Shown here piece by piece: positions 17,016 to 25,518 of a DNA stretch of 64,000 bases. Position numbers and translations under genes: made by a program. Source of the stretch: Paenibacillus ihumii (lineage in GTDB: Bacteria > Bacillota > Bacilli > Paenibacillales > Paenibacillaceae). The notes beneath the pieces are model-generated. The model was not told where the DNA came from and searched no databases. It was given only the letters and a program-made list of their open reading frames with translations. The stretch is taken from contig NZ_LN884298.1 of assembly GCF_001403875.1 (NCBI RefSeq), positions 310,001 through 374,000 of the forward strand. Reading direction: 5' to 3'. Position 1 is the first letter of the stretch; every line of letters starts with the position of its first letter.

Positions 17016-17771
17016 ATGATGACAAGCAATGGTAAACAGCAGAGGATTGCCCTCATTACGGGCGGCAGCCGGGGGATCGGCAAAGCGATCGTGCTGGAAT
17101 TCGCCAAGTCCGGCATTCATGTCATGATTAATTACTACGGAGATGACAAAGAAGCTGCGGAGGTAAAGCGTCAGGCCGAAGCCTACGGCGTGCGCGCAGA
17201 GGCATTCCACGCTGACGTCAGCGACCCGGCTCAGGTCAAGGAGATGTTCGCGGCGGTGGATGAGCAGTTCGGCAAGCTGGACATCCTGGTGAACAACGCC
17301 GGCATTGCCCAAGCGGTCAAAATCACCGACATGACCGATGAGCAATGGGATCGGATGATCAAAATCCACCTTTACGGCGCCTTCTATACTTCCCGTGAGG
17401 CAGCATCGCGCATGCTGGCACAGAAGGCCGGTAAAATTATCAATGTCACCTCTGATCTTGCCAGCCAAGGCGGGGCCGAGCTGGCTCATTATTCCGCAGC
17501 GAAGGGCGGCGTCACAGCCTTGACCAAATCGCTAGCGAGAGAGCTTGCTCCTTATGTGCTCGTAAATGCCGTCGCCCCGGGCGGAACCTTCTCCGATGTC
17601 CGATCGTCGCTGGAGGAAGGCACGCATCAGAGCGAGGCCGGGCATTTGCTGGGAAGGCTGGCCTTCCCTCAGGAAATTGCCAGATCGGTGATGTTCCTCG
17701 CCTCGGACGACGCTAATATTTACACGGGCCAGGTATTGGGAGCCAATGGCGGCAGTGTAATGAACGGCTAA
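17016..17771 (+). CDS. Short-chain dehydrogenase/reductase (FabG-like)
   Basis: A 251-residue classical SDR. The cofactor motif TGGSRGIG is at residues 15-22, the structural NNAG at 93-96, and the catalytic triad is Ser146, Tyr159 and Lys163 (YSAAK). The hydrophobic end GQVLGANGG is typical of FabG-like enzymes. It should reduce or oxidise a ketone/alcohol with NAD(P)(H); the substrate is unknown. AAAGGAG precedes the ATG. It is monocistronic, followed by a strong hairpin, and not next to fatty-acid synthesis genes, so it is unlikely to be the housekeeping FabG. Confidence 0.88.
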   Translation: MMTSNGKQQRIALITGGSRGIGKAIVLEFAKSGIHVMINYYGDDKEAAEVKRQAEAYGVRAEAFHADVSDPAQVKEMFAAVDEQFGKLDILVNNAGIAQAVKITDMTDEQWDRMIKIHLYGAFYTSREAASRMLAQKAGKIINVTSDLASQGGAELAHYSAAKGGVTALTKSLARELAPYVLVNAVAPGGTFSDVRSSLEEGTHQSEAGHLLGRLAFPQEIARSVMFLASDDANIYTGQVLGANGGSVMNG

Positions 17772-17783
17772 TGGATTGAACTC

Positions 17784-17828
17784 AAAAAGTCGAGCAAGGG
17801 CAGCATCATGCCCGCGGCTCGACTTTTT
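17784..17828. terminator. Bidirectional terminator
   Basis: AAAAAGTCGAGC and GGGC arms pair with GCCC and GCTCGACTTTTT. The A-run on one side and T-run on the other make it functional for both the dehydrogenase (+) and the FAD oxidoreductase operon (-), whose stop codons flank it. Confidence 0.88.
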
Positions 17829-17856
17829 ATAATCTATAAAATAAACAAGAAATGCA

Positions 17857-20112
17857 CTAAGCGTAAACTCTTACTTCAATAACTTCCGCATGAGCGGATC
17901 CGTTCGTTGAATCCACGATTAGTCTGATCGAAGAAGCGTAAATGCTCTGATCCAGCCGATGAACAGTCTTTCTCCGGTGGTTATTCTGACCCGCCGTAAG
18001 CGCGATCCACTTCCCATCAGCATACGCTTCAATCCGATAGTCCTTTACCAGCTCAGGCATGATCTCAAACGGAGTACGATGACGGTGAAGATTGATCAGA
18101 TCCTCGTTCACATTGTCATTAAAAACAAGATGTATTTCACGGATTTCCTTTACTTCATCCCATGACAACTGAATCCATTCCGCCTGCTTATCCTTCATCG
18201 GCTCGGATAGCCACATATGCGGGCCGCCGTACGGCCTTAAATAGCCGTCAATGATATGTTCCGGATCATAGCATCCGCTTGGAAATAACGCCCGGAAGCA
18301 GAATGCGCGACGCACGAGATTTCGCATGCTCCATTCGATGACCGGCTGGCTGTCGTCATGATCCTCCAGATCCTTGGATACATGTGCGGGGGCCCCCCGC
18401 TCAAAGGCCAGAATACCACTAATCGAAGCAGTTGACATATGCAGGCGGATAGCCTCATTATGCCTTAATATGATGAAAGCATTTTGCGGCTCGGACGGAT
18501 TCCAATCCAGCATAACCGGGATCCATTGTTCCTCCCCCTGCTCTATAGTTACCGTCGTTTCATACTCCAGCTTAGCAGGTATATAATTTTCCGCTCGTCC
18601 CGTGCTCCATACTTCAACCTTCAGTTCAGTCTTTGCTGCTGCATCGACCAGCCACTGTATAATGCCCATTCCAGTTTGAACCGGCATAATCATGCCGACA
18701 TCCCGAACCAAATGATATGCTGTAAGCTCCCCGGCAGGTTCGACCCTAAGCTGTGATAAGGTTGACGATGCGGTTACTGTCGCCTCTCTTGCCATGTCCT
18801 CCGGATCTTTATTCTGTAAGCCGAGTACCGCGGCATCCTGTTTAAGCAACGTTTGCTGCAGCAGCTCGATATGATTCTGCGATAACTCTCTTGGAGAGAT
18901 GTTATGCTCTACACATAAAGCGGCCCCTGTTCCCGCTGCTTCTCCCATCAGAGCGCAGGTCGCCATGACCCGGGTAGTTCCGAAGGCGACATGAGTAGCG
19001 CTAATATTTCTTCCGGCAAATAACAGATTAGCCACGTTGACTGAATATAAGGAACGGAAAGGAATATGGTAGTTGCCATCGGCATGCGTATGCTTGGAGC
19101 CGCTCTCAGCAGCATACATGCCTTGCGGTGGATGAAGATCAATCGACCACCCGCCATAGGCTACACGATCATGAAAAAGCTTTTGGGAAAGAATATCGTT
19201 CTGTGTCAGTACATAATCGCCAACAAATCTACGGTATTCCCGCTTGCCAGGAACCCCGCCCACCCATTCCAGGGTCATGTGATCTGCATCAAATTGACCA
19301 GAGTTTTTGATATAATCCCAAATACCGTAAATCACAGAGGACAGCTCGTCCCGAATCATTTCATTATCATGAACCGTATCATGCTCCCCGCCCCATTCAA
19401 TCCACCAGTAGTGACATCCGGAATCCCCGCTCCGAATGACACGCTTTAGCGGGATTGGCGTCTTCGTAATATCCTTGGCAAATGCAGGAGGGATGAACTT
19501 AACAGGATGACCCGCATCCTTTGTATAAAACAGCAGTGTGCTGCCGAGTGTGATATCATCAGCCATTTCCGGCGCCCACTCCTCATTGTACTCCTCTCTG
19601 GCTTCCCGTCCCAGCCGGTACTGTGCTCCGGCCAGAAAGCCGATCAGCCCGTCGCCTGAGCAGTCCAGATATACCGGGCTTTCAAAGCGAATCCGCCGCT
19701 CCGAACCCTGCATCCAGCCCGTGACAGAACGGATCATCCGATTCTCTTCCTTCTCGTCCGCTTCAACCTCATGAACATCTGTATTTAAATAAAGCGCGAT
19801 ATTGGGCTCTGCCTTAACCTTCTCCAATACAACCAGATCCCAAATATACGGGTTGCCGTCGGGATTGCGGTATTGATTCTCAAGAAACAGCTCGCCCATA
19901 ATACCCGTTTCCCGTGCGTAACGGTTGATCCCATGAGCAGTTGCTCCGCATACCCATACTCGAACCTCACTGCTGGAATTCCCTCCGAGTACCGGACGGT
20001 TCTGAACAAGCGCTACCTTCCTTCCGAGCCTTGCTGCCGCAATGGCAGCACATACCCCAGCAAGCCCTCCGCCAACAACCGTAATATCACTTTGTATCGA
20101 TTCGTATCTCAT
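17857..20112 (-). CDS. FAD-dependent oxidoreductase with C-terminal beta-sandwich
   Basis: A 751-residue protein of the FAD_oxidored family. The dinucleotide-binding glycines are GGGLAG at residues 14-19, followed by VLGGNSSSEVRVWVCGA. A second flavin-contact segment reads YSVNVANLLFAGRNISATHVAFGTTRVM. After about residue 440 there is a region of roughly 300 residues including two beta-rich parts, the last resembling an F5/8-type (discoidin) carbohydrate-binding module (LSWDEVKEIREIHLVFNDN, then a C-terminal strand set). It has no signal peptide. It is the last gene after the two sugar permeases (30-bp gap), so it probably oxidises the imported sugar or a derivative in the cytoplasm. The substrate is unknown. 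Confidence 0.82.
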   Translation of the reverse strand: MRYESIQSDITVVGGGLAGVCAAIAAARLGRKVALVQNRPVLGGNSSSEVRVWVCGATAHGINRYARETGIMGELFLENQYRNPDGNPYIWDLVVLEKVKAEPNIALYLNTDVHEVEADEKEENRMIRSVTGWMQGSERRIRFESPVYLDCSGDGLIGFLAGAQYRLGREAREEYNEEWAPEMADDITLGSTLLFYTKDAGHPVKFIPPAFAKDITKTPIPLKRVIRSGDSGCHYWWIEWGGEHDTVHDNEMIRDELSSVIYGIWDYIKNSGQFDADHMTLEWVGGVPGKREYRRFVGDYVLTQNDILSQKLFHDRVAYGGWSIDLHPPQGMYAAESGSKHTHADGNYHIPFRSLYSVNVANLLFAGRNISATHVAFGTTRVMATCALMGEAAGTGAALCVEHNISPRELSQNHIELLQQTLLKQDAAVLGLQNKDPEDMAREATVTASSTLSQLRVEPAGELTAYHLVRDVGMIMPVQTGMGIIQWLVDAAAKTELKVEVWSTGRAENYIPAKLEYETTVTIEQGEEQWIPVMLDWNPSEPQNAFIILRHNEAIRLHMSTASISGILAFERGAPAHVSKDLEDHDDSQPVIEWSMRNLVRRAFCFRALFPSGCYDPEHIIDGYLRPYGGPHMWLSEPMKDKQAEWIQLSWDEVKEIREIHLVFNDNVNEDLINLHRHRTPFEIMPELVKDYRIEAYADGKWIALTAGQNNHRRKTVHRLDQSIYASSIRLIVDSTNGSAHAEVIEVRVYA

Positions 20113-20142
20113 GAATAGTCACCTTTCTCCTCTCTTCTATAG

Positions 20143-20970
20143 CTATCCCTTGACCGCCGCACTGGATACGCCCTGAATAATATATTTCTGTCCGATCAAG
20201 AAGACGATAATCATCGGAATAATACCAGCGGTGGCCGCAGCCATCATACCGTTATAATCCACGTTGTTCTCAAGAATAAAGTTCTGTAAGCCTAACGGAA
20301 CCGTATACAAATTTTGGCTGATCAGAAACACGAGCGCATTCTCGTAATCGTTCCAATGCCAGGAAAAATCGATAATTGCCAGCGTGGCTAGAGCCGGCTT
20401 GGCCAGCGGGAGAATCAAACGGAAAAATATTCGAAAATGGCCAGCGCCATCAATAAAGGCAGCCTCTGAAATTTCCGCTGGTACGGACATGAAGAACTGT
20501 CTCATCATGAACACTCCGAAGATGGTAAACATCCCAGGAAGAATGAGCGCCCAATGCGTGTTATATATGCCTGCCCACTCAAACATGATAAACTTCGGAA
20601 CGAATAACACCTGCGGCGGCACCATCATCATGGACAGATACACTAAGAACATTGCGTTACGTCCCTTGAACTCGATCCGCGAGAATCCATAGGCGGCCAA
20701 AGATGACAGCAAAACCGCTCCAATGACACTGATGGATGATATTTTCAAAGAGTTTAAATAATACTGTGCGAAGCTATCTTTGCCTGACCATACTTTGACA
20801 TGGTGCTCCCAATTTAATGCAGAAGGAATCCACTCGACTGGATATTTAAATACATCCGCCGGTGACTTAAATGAAGTACTGATCATCCATAAAAAGGGGA
20901 CTACCATCACTACCCCGAAGAATAGCATGATGAACGTCAGGATAAGTTTGCGAATATTTATTTGTGTCAT
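20143..20970 (-). CDS. Sugar ABC transporter permease, MalG type (CUT1)
   Basis: A 275-residue inner-membrane permease with six helices and the EAA loop EISEAAFIDGAGHFRIFFRLILPLAKPA, which contacts the ATPase. The N-terminus FLWMISTSFKSPADVF and the C-terminal GQKYIIQGVSSAAVKG are standard for MalG/CUT1 proteins. GGGGAGG precedes the ATG. It pairs with the MalF-type permease upstream (16-bp gap). No ATPase gene is present, as is usual in Firmicutes where a shared MsmX-type ATPase serves many CUT1 systems. Confidence 0.93.
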   Translation of the reverse strand: MTQINIRKLILTFIMLFFGVVMVVPFLWMISTSFKSPADVFKYPVEWIPSALNWEHHVKVWSGKDSFAQYYLNSLKISSISVIGAVLLSSLAAYGFSRIEFKGRNAMFLVYLSMMMVPPQVLFVPKFIMFEWAGIYNTHWALILPGMFTIFGVFMMRQFFMSVPAEISEAAFIDGAGHFRIFFRLILPLAKPALATLAIIDFSWHWNDYENALVFLISQNLYTVPLGLQNFILENNVDYNGMMAAATAGIIPMIIVFLIGQKYIIQGVSSAAVKG

Positions 20971-20986
20971 CTGCCAATCCTCCCCT

Positions 20987-21868
20987 CTAGTAATGAACCC
21001 AGCGCTTCTGACCGATCCATTGCAGAACGGTGAACACCATGATAATCAAGAATAATGCCCAGGAGATAGCTGATGCATAACCCATCTCGTAGTAACGGAA
21101 TGCGTTCTGATAAATGTACAGCGACATCACCGTCGTACTGTTGCCAGGCCCGCCCTGCGTGATGGCCTGAATAATCCCAAATTGCTTAATCGTCATAATT
21201 AATCCAGTAATAAGCAGCAAGAAGGTTGTAGGGCTGACGAGGGGCCAAATGACACTGCGAACGGTCTGCCATGTCCGGGCCCCGTCGATCTTCGCGGCCT
21301 CCAGCAGTTCTCCTGAGATTTCCTGCAATGCAGCCAAATAAATGATCATGTTATAGCCAAGCATGAACCAGATCCAAATGATATCTATGGCATACATGGA
21401 AGAATCCATGGTGGACAACCAGCCCGGAGGATTCGCAATCCCGATAGCTCTTAGCAGGCCGTTAATCGGTCCATTGGTCGGCTGGAACAGCAGCATCCAG
21501 ACGAAAGCGATCGCTACACCGCTAGTAATGTAAGGCATAAAATATAATGCCCTAAGCAGCTTCTTTAAGTGGACGGAGCGATTTAGCACCACCGCCACGG
21601 TAAAAGCCAATCCGATGGAAATGGGAACCGCCAGCAGGAAGATCATTGTGTTTTTTAGGGCGACATAGAATACCTCATCCCCCAGCATTCTTTGAATGTT
21701 CTCAAGCCCAATAAAATTAGTGTTTGGATTCATAAACTTGTAGTCCGTGAACATGAGATAAAAAGAATAAATAGCCGGTAAAATAAAGAACAGAAGCACC
21801 CCGAGCATATTGGGCCCGATAAACACATATCCCAGCAGTTGCTGCCGTTTCATCCAGGAACTTCTCAT
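20987..21868 (-). CDS. Sugar ABC transporter permease, MalF type (CUT1)
   Basis: A 293-residue permease with six helices and the EAA loop EISGELLEAAKIDGARTWQTVRSVIWPLVSP. The ATG at 21868 is chosen because GGGGAG lies eight bases upstream; a longer reading to 21877 would overlap the RBS. It begins the permease-permease-FAD oxidoreductase transcript. Its cognate binding protein is probably the one at 23182-24513, which now lies 1.3 kb upstream across repeats and IS debris. Confidence 0.92.
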   Translation of the reverse strand: MRSSWMKRQQLLGYVFIGPNMLGVLLFFILPAIYSFYLMFTDYKFMNPNTNFIGLENIQRMLGDEVFYVALKNTMIFLLAVPISIGLAFTVAVVLNRSVHLKKLLRALYFMPYITSGVAIAFVWMLLFQPTNGPINGLLRAIGIANPPGWLSTMDSSMYAIDIIWIWFMLGYNMIIYLAALQEISGELLEAAKIDGARTWQTVRSVIWPLVSPTTFLLLITGLIMTIKQFGIIQAITQGGPGNSTTVMSLYIYQNAFRYYEMGYASAISWALFLIIMVFTVLQWIGQKRWVHY

Positions 21869-22041
21869 ACGCAACACTCCCCAGTCTTGAATTACATGTT
21901 AAGCATAGCAGGCGGATCGAGGCCATTTTAATGAACAAAACGACGAATCCCATACTACAAAAATACGCATTTTCACTAGTGCTTGCGCAGGGGTGAACGG
22001 ATTCGTTCTATCCCCCGGTATGTTCATCCCGATTTCCAGGA

Positions 22042-22068
22042 AATTAAAACGGCCCCTAGAAGGGGCCG
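22042..22068 (-). terminator. Short GC-rich hairpin after the transposase remnant
   Basis: CGGCCCCT and AGGGGCCG form an eight-bp stem with a three-base loop. On the minus strand it is followed by TTTTAATTT. It lies 13 bases beyond the stop of the IS1182-like remnant and is probably that element's own terminator or end structure. Confidence 0.6.
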
Positions 22069-22080
22069 CCCAATAAGTCG

Positions 22081-22290
22081 CTAAAATAAAAGGTTGGAGG
22101 GAAAATGTAAGGTTTCCGCTCCAACCTTTTTATGGCACTGCTTTTGTAGGAATGCAGCGAAGCGGATGCCTGCTACTTTCAGTAGATTGTAGGTTAAGGC
22201 AACAGGCCCAAACTGCCCAAGAGCCTTGTCCAAGCCTTGCAGGGAAAACCTGCAAAACGATCGGTTCCCCTTTGGCCAAACACGCTCTCT
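22081..22290 (-). pseudogene. IS1182-like transposase, C-terminal remnant
   Basis: The minus strand encodes GNRSFCRFSLQGLDKALGQF and then VALTYNLLKVAG, the recognisable C-terminal signature of IS1182-family DDE transposases (usually KGNR-F-RF-LRGL-K, then LA-NLLK). Just before it, GTGTTTGGCCAA would give the expected VFGQ, but it is in another frame, so a small deletion has also damaged the remaining piece. Nothing upstream of about 22300 looks like the rest of the catalytic domain. A further inverted repeat (AAAAGGTTGGAG type arms, 22088-22131) lies at its 3' end. This is a dead fragment inserted between the binding-protein gene and the permease genes. Confidence 0.65.
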
Positions 22291-22297
22291 GCCTGGG

Positions 22298-22372
22298 GGT
22301 GCCCCTGATGTGACCAATCAAGCTACCTGCCCGGGTTACCCCTAATGTGACCTATCAGGCTCCCTGCCTCCC
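22298..22372. repeat. Two imperfect ~36-bp direct repeats
   Basis: A segment of the form GGGTGCCCCTGATGTGACC, AATCAAGCTACCTGCCC is followed at once by a diverged second copy (GGGTTACCCCTAATGTGACC, then ATCAGGCTCCCTGCC). They abut the transposase remnant and have no coding role that I can see. Confidence 0.55.
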
Positions 22373-22407
22373 CTGCACGCCAAGCATAAATCACGGATTC
22401 CACGTTC

Positions 22408-22594
22408 TAAATGGATTCATAGTAGTTAGTTTCTGCCGCAAAGAAAGAAAAGTAGATTTAAATGGATTTCATGTCGTTAGAAGAAGGGAGATCTCTATCA
22501 CAGGCTGAATTCTTGATTTTTAATTGCATGAAATCCATCAAATCCCCCGAAACATTCGTTTAGAGCATAATTAGATACATGAATTCCATTTAGA
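22408..22594. repeat. Interspersed ATGGATTTCAT motif, direct and inverted copies
   Basis: Four related 12-15 bp motifs occur within 190 bases: AAATGGATTCAT at about 22409, AAATGGATTTCATG at about 22459, and inverted copies CATGAAATCCAT at 22527 and CATGAATTCCATTTAGA at 22578. They could form hairpins or be decayed remnants of a repeat family. No gene is seen here. Confidence 0.45.
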
Positions 22595-22605
22595 TTTGAG
22601 TTTTA

Positions 22606-23024
22606 TAGCTTACGATTAGTTCTATGGCTTACATTCGTGTTCGATAGCTACCTTCGAGTTCATTAGCTACCTTCGAGTTCAATAGCTACCTTCGAGTTCA
22701 ATAGCTACGTTCGTGTTCGATAGCTACCTTCGAGTTCATTAGCTACCCTCGAGTTCATTAGCTACCCTCGAGTTCATTAGCTACCTTCGAGTTCATTAGC
22801 TACCTTCGAGTTCATTAGCTACCTTCGAGTTCATTAGCTACCTTCGAGTTCATTAGCTACGTTCGTGTTCGATAGCTACCTTCGAGTTCATTAGCTACCT
22901 TCGAGTTCATTAGCTACCCTCGAGTTCATTAGCTATGTTCGAGTTCATTAGCTACCTTCGAGTTCATTAGCTACCTTCGAGTTCAATAGCTACGTTCGAG
23001 TTCGATAGCTCATGTTCGAGTTCA
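22606..23024. repeat. 19-bp tandem repeat array, about 22 copies
   Basis: The unit is close to TTAGCTACCTTCGAGTTCA and repeats without spacers for about 420 bases. Variants include CCCTCGAG, GTTCGTGTTCGATAGCTAC and AATAGCTAC. The GTTCGTGTTCGAT variant recurs at about 22650, 22710 and 22862, which suggests block duplications. Nineteen is not a multiple of three, and stops occur on both strands, so it is not coding. It is not a CRISPR because there are no spacers. It fills the gap between the sugar-binding protein gene and the permease genes. Confidence 0.9.
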
Positions 23025-23123
23025 AAGATCGACAGCGTATAGAAGATGAGCCAAAGCATGGGATGCGGGCAAAGGAGAAATTGATTCCGGCAAAAATTAT
23101 CCCGCAAAAACAGATAGCTTCCC

Positions 23124-23173
23124 AAAAAAAAAGGGCGCCCCTCAGTCATCTATGATGACTTCTGAGACAGCCC
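23124..23173 (-). terminator. Strong terminator after the sugar-binding protein gene
   Basis: On the minus strand GGGC and CTCAG/GTCATC arms pair with GATGAC, CTGAG and GCCC, followed by nine T (23124-23132). It starts nine bases after the stop at 23182. It should stop or strongly reduce transcription into the downstream permease genes. Confidence 0.88.
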
Positions 23174-23181
23174 TCCCAATT

Positions 23182-24513
23182 TTACTTTTGCTGTTTCAAC
23201 CAATCATTATGACGCTTCGTCATCGCCTGCACCGTCTGCTGCACAGTCTGGTTATCCAAGAAGAACTTCTCGTATTCCTGCGCGCGCATATCCACCATTT
23301 CCTGCGGGAAGCTCCGAACGAAAGTTGGCGTTTTATCCCCATACAGTACATACTCCAATGATTCCTTGTCATAAGTGTCCTCATGCTCGCCAAGCAGATT
23401 CGTAATAGCCGTTGTCTGATCTACCGCGTTTGAAGCCGGCAGCCGTCCGCCTGCCGCCATAGGTGCCATTCCTCCATCAGCATACCACTTCAAAAATTCC
23501 CAGGCCGCCTCCTTGTTCTTGGAGTTGGCATTGATCGAGATCAAATCACCTAGACCCCCGCGGCCTATAAAATCCTCCTCATCCGCAGACAATCTGGGTA
23601 CAGGGGCAAAAGCTATTTTAAAATCACGCGGAAAATCCTTCATATTATTCGAGCTGCGAATCAGCCATTCTCCAATATTAATCATGGCCGATTCACCACC
23701 AAGGAACATATTCTCGACCGGCATTTTGGACGTAAGCTGTTCGCCAAGCGGTGGCGTCGTCTCATCTTCCTTCATCATCGCATTCATCGTCTCGAGCCAA
23801 GTGGTGACGAGCGGATGATCTAGGTTCGAGCTCCCGTCCTCTTTGACGTAGCCTTCTTTAACGAGCACGGAATCAATGGGATCTACAAATGGCTCAAGGT
23901 GCTGCACAAGTCCGTATTGGAAGCCAGCTTCCTTCAACGTTTTGGCATATTGTCTTGCCTCATCCCATGTCCATGCCTTCGGCACCTCAAGCCCCGTTTG
24001 CTCCAGCGCATCCTTATTCAGAGCAAAGAAGAAAACATTTTTCTTGGTGGGCACACCGTAGTACTTGTCTTCAATTTTCCACTCCGCTGCATCGCTGCCC
24101 ATTTTCTCATCAATGTTATAATCCGTAAATTCGCTCAAATCAAGGGCAACCCCGGCATTAACCCGTTTCTCCACTTGGGTCAGCGTATAATTGACAAACA
24201 AATCGACATCCTGGCCTGTTGCCAGTGCCGTATCCAGCTTCAAATTCCCGTCGTCATCATTAACAAAACGCACATATTCCACTTGAATATCGGGGTGCTC
24301 TGCATTCCACGCGTCTACCACCGCCTGCGGTCCCGTCTCCGGCGGCACGCCTCCCCACATCGTCAGCTTGATCGATTTCCCCGCGGACTCCTGTTTGGAA
24401 CCGCTTGCAGGATTTGCCGGACTACCTTCTTTATTGCCTCCTCCGCATCCAGCTAGCAGTCCGAAGAGCATTGTCGCAGCAAGGAGTACGGGCATTCTTT
24501 TTTTGCTTTTCAA
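23182..24513 (-). CDS. Sugar ABC transporter substrate-binding lipoprotein (CUT1)
   Basis: A 443-residue extracellular binding lipoprotein with a lipobox LLAGC (lipidated Cys23) and the SBP_bac_1 pattern (LTMWGGVPPETGPQAVVDAWNAEHPDIQVEYV, split here by function into strand and helix). The start is a TTG at 24513: AGGGAGG lies seven bases upstream and no ATG is available. It follows the kinase/regulator pair on the same strand (134-bp gap) and precedes the MalF/MalG permeases, from which it is separated by a terminator, the 19-bp array and the IS fragment. The ligand is unknown. Confidence 0.92.
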   Translation of the reverse strand: MKSKKRMPVLLAATMLFGLLAGCGGGNKEGSPANPASGSKQESAGKSIKLTMWGGVPPETGPQAVVDAWNAEHPDIQVEYVRFVNDDDGNLKLDTALATGQDVDLFVNYTLTQVEKRVNAGVALDLSEFTDYNIDEKMGSDAAEWKIEDKYYGVPTKKNVFFFALNKDALEQTGLEVPKAWTWDEARQYAKTLKEAGFQYGLVQHLEPFVDPIDSVLVKEGYVKEDGSSNLDHPLVTTWLETMNAMMKEDETTPPLGEQLTSKMPVENMFLGGESAMINIGEWLIRSSNNMKDFPRDFKIAFAPVPRLSADEEDFIGRGGLGDLISINANSKNKEAAWEFLKWYADGGMAPMAAGGRLPASNAVDQTTAITNLLGEHEDTYDKESLEYVLYGDKTPTFVRSFPQEMVDMRAQEYEKFFLDNQTVQQTVQAMTKRHNDWLKQQK

Positions 24514-24646
24514 TGGAAGACCTCCCTATTTCGGTAATATAACTGATTCCCTCTCATCGTAGCAGGGATCGGGAGCGCTTTTTAATATACAAAACCATTC
24601 AGTTCACCAAACAAAATGATGCAAATTGCGAGGCAGTAGAACAAAT

Positions 24647-25471
24647 TTACTGCATAGATTTGTTAGACTGCACAGACTTGTTAAGCTGCCTGTATTTACT
24701 GGGCGTATGTTGGGTCAGTCGCTTGAATATCTTGATAAAATAATTGTCATTCAGGAAACCAACCTGATGACCAATCTCATGCACCGGGAGTTCGGTATGA
24801 ATCAAATAATGCTTTGCCTTCTCGACTCGAACTTGATGTAAGTAATGAATCAGCGTCTGTCCGGTCTTCTTCTTGAATAGTGCGCTGACGTAGTTCTCGC
24901 CCATCATGACATACTGTGACATAGATTTAACGGTAATATCCCGGTTATAATTTTGTTGAATATAATGCAATATTTTAAGCACTTCAGGATGTGAAGTAAT
25001 TGCTTCAGGCTCCACGGTCTGAAGGACGATGGAATTCATCTCCTCCTGTTTTCCAACCCCTTTGGAGCGTGTCATTCCCTGTTGCTCCTCATCTTTGATT
25101 AGCTCCGAGCTGAGCTTGCGAAGCGTGTCACGAAGTGAATTCACGCTCATTGAGAGCTTGAGAATATAATTGGAAGCCCCGTATTCCATCGCCTGCCGCA
25201 TATACTCAAAATCACTCATGCAAGTCAGCATAATAAATTTCGAGCCATATCCCTCTTCCCGCGTTCTTCTCAGCAATTCCACGCCATCCATTTCCGGCAT
25301 CACGATATCAGCAAGTACGAGATCCGGCGGATCCAGCCGGATCATATCCAGCGCCTCTGCCCCGTTACCGGCTTCCCCAGTTACCGTAAATCCAAGCTCC
25401 TCCCATGCAATAATTTCGCGGACGGATTCCCGGACGAACACTTCATCCTCTACAAGCAGCACCTTCCACAT
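24647..25471 (-). CDS. Response regulator with AraC-type DNA-binding domain (YesN-like)
   Basis: A 274-residue two-component regulator. The receiver domain (1-125) has acidic residues VEDE and phospho-acceptor Asp55 (LVLADIVMPE). A short linker is followed by an AraC/XylS double helix-turn-helix (about 165-262; NYVSALFKKKTGQTLIHYL and VGFLNDNYFIKIFKRLTQHTP). It should be phosphorylated by the kinase encoded 47 bp upstream and activate the adjacent sugar-uptake genes. GGAGGAG precedes the ATG. Confidence 0.93.
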   Translation of the reverse strand: MWKVLLVEDEVFVRESVREIIAWEELGFTVTGEAGNGAEALDMIRLDPPDLVLADIVMPEMDGVELLRRTREEGYGSKFIMLTCMSDFEYMRQAMEYGASNYILKLSMSVNSLRDTLRKLSSELIKDEEQQGMTRSKGVGKQEEMNSIVLQTVEPEAITSHPEVLKILHYIQQNYNRDITVKSMSQYVMMGENYVSALFKKKTGQTLIHYLHQVRVEKAKHYLIHTELPVHEIGHQVGFLNDNYFIKIFKRLTQHTPSKYRQLNKSVQSNKSMQ

Positions 25472-25518
25472 GAGCTGTTCTCCTCCTGCCGTTGGCTTTG
25501 TTGAATTGGTAAGCTAGC

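Noticed and set aside
22606..23024. CRISPR array
   Set aside because: The 19-bp units are contiguous without unique spacers, and no cas genes are in the window.
22967..23149. 60-codon minus-strand frame at the right end of the 19-bp array
   Set aside because: It is made partly of the tandem repeat, has no RBS and no family resemblance.
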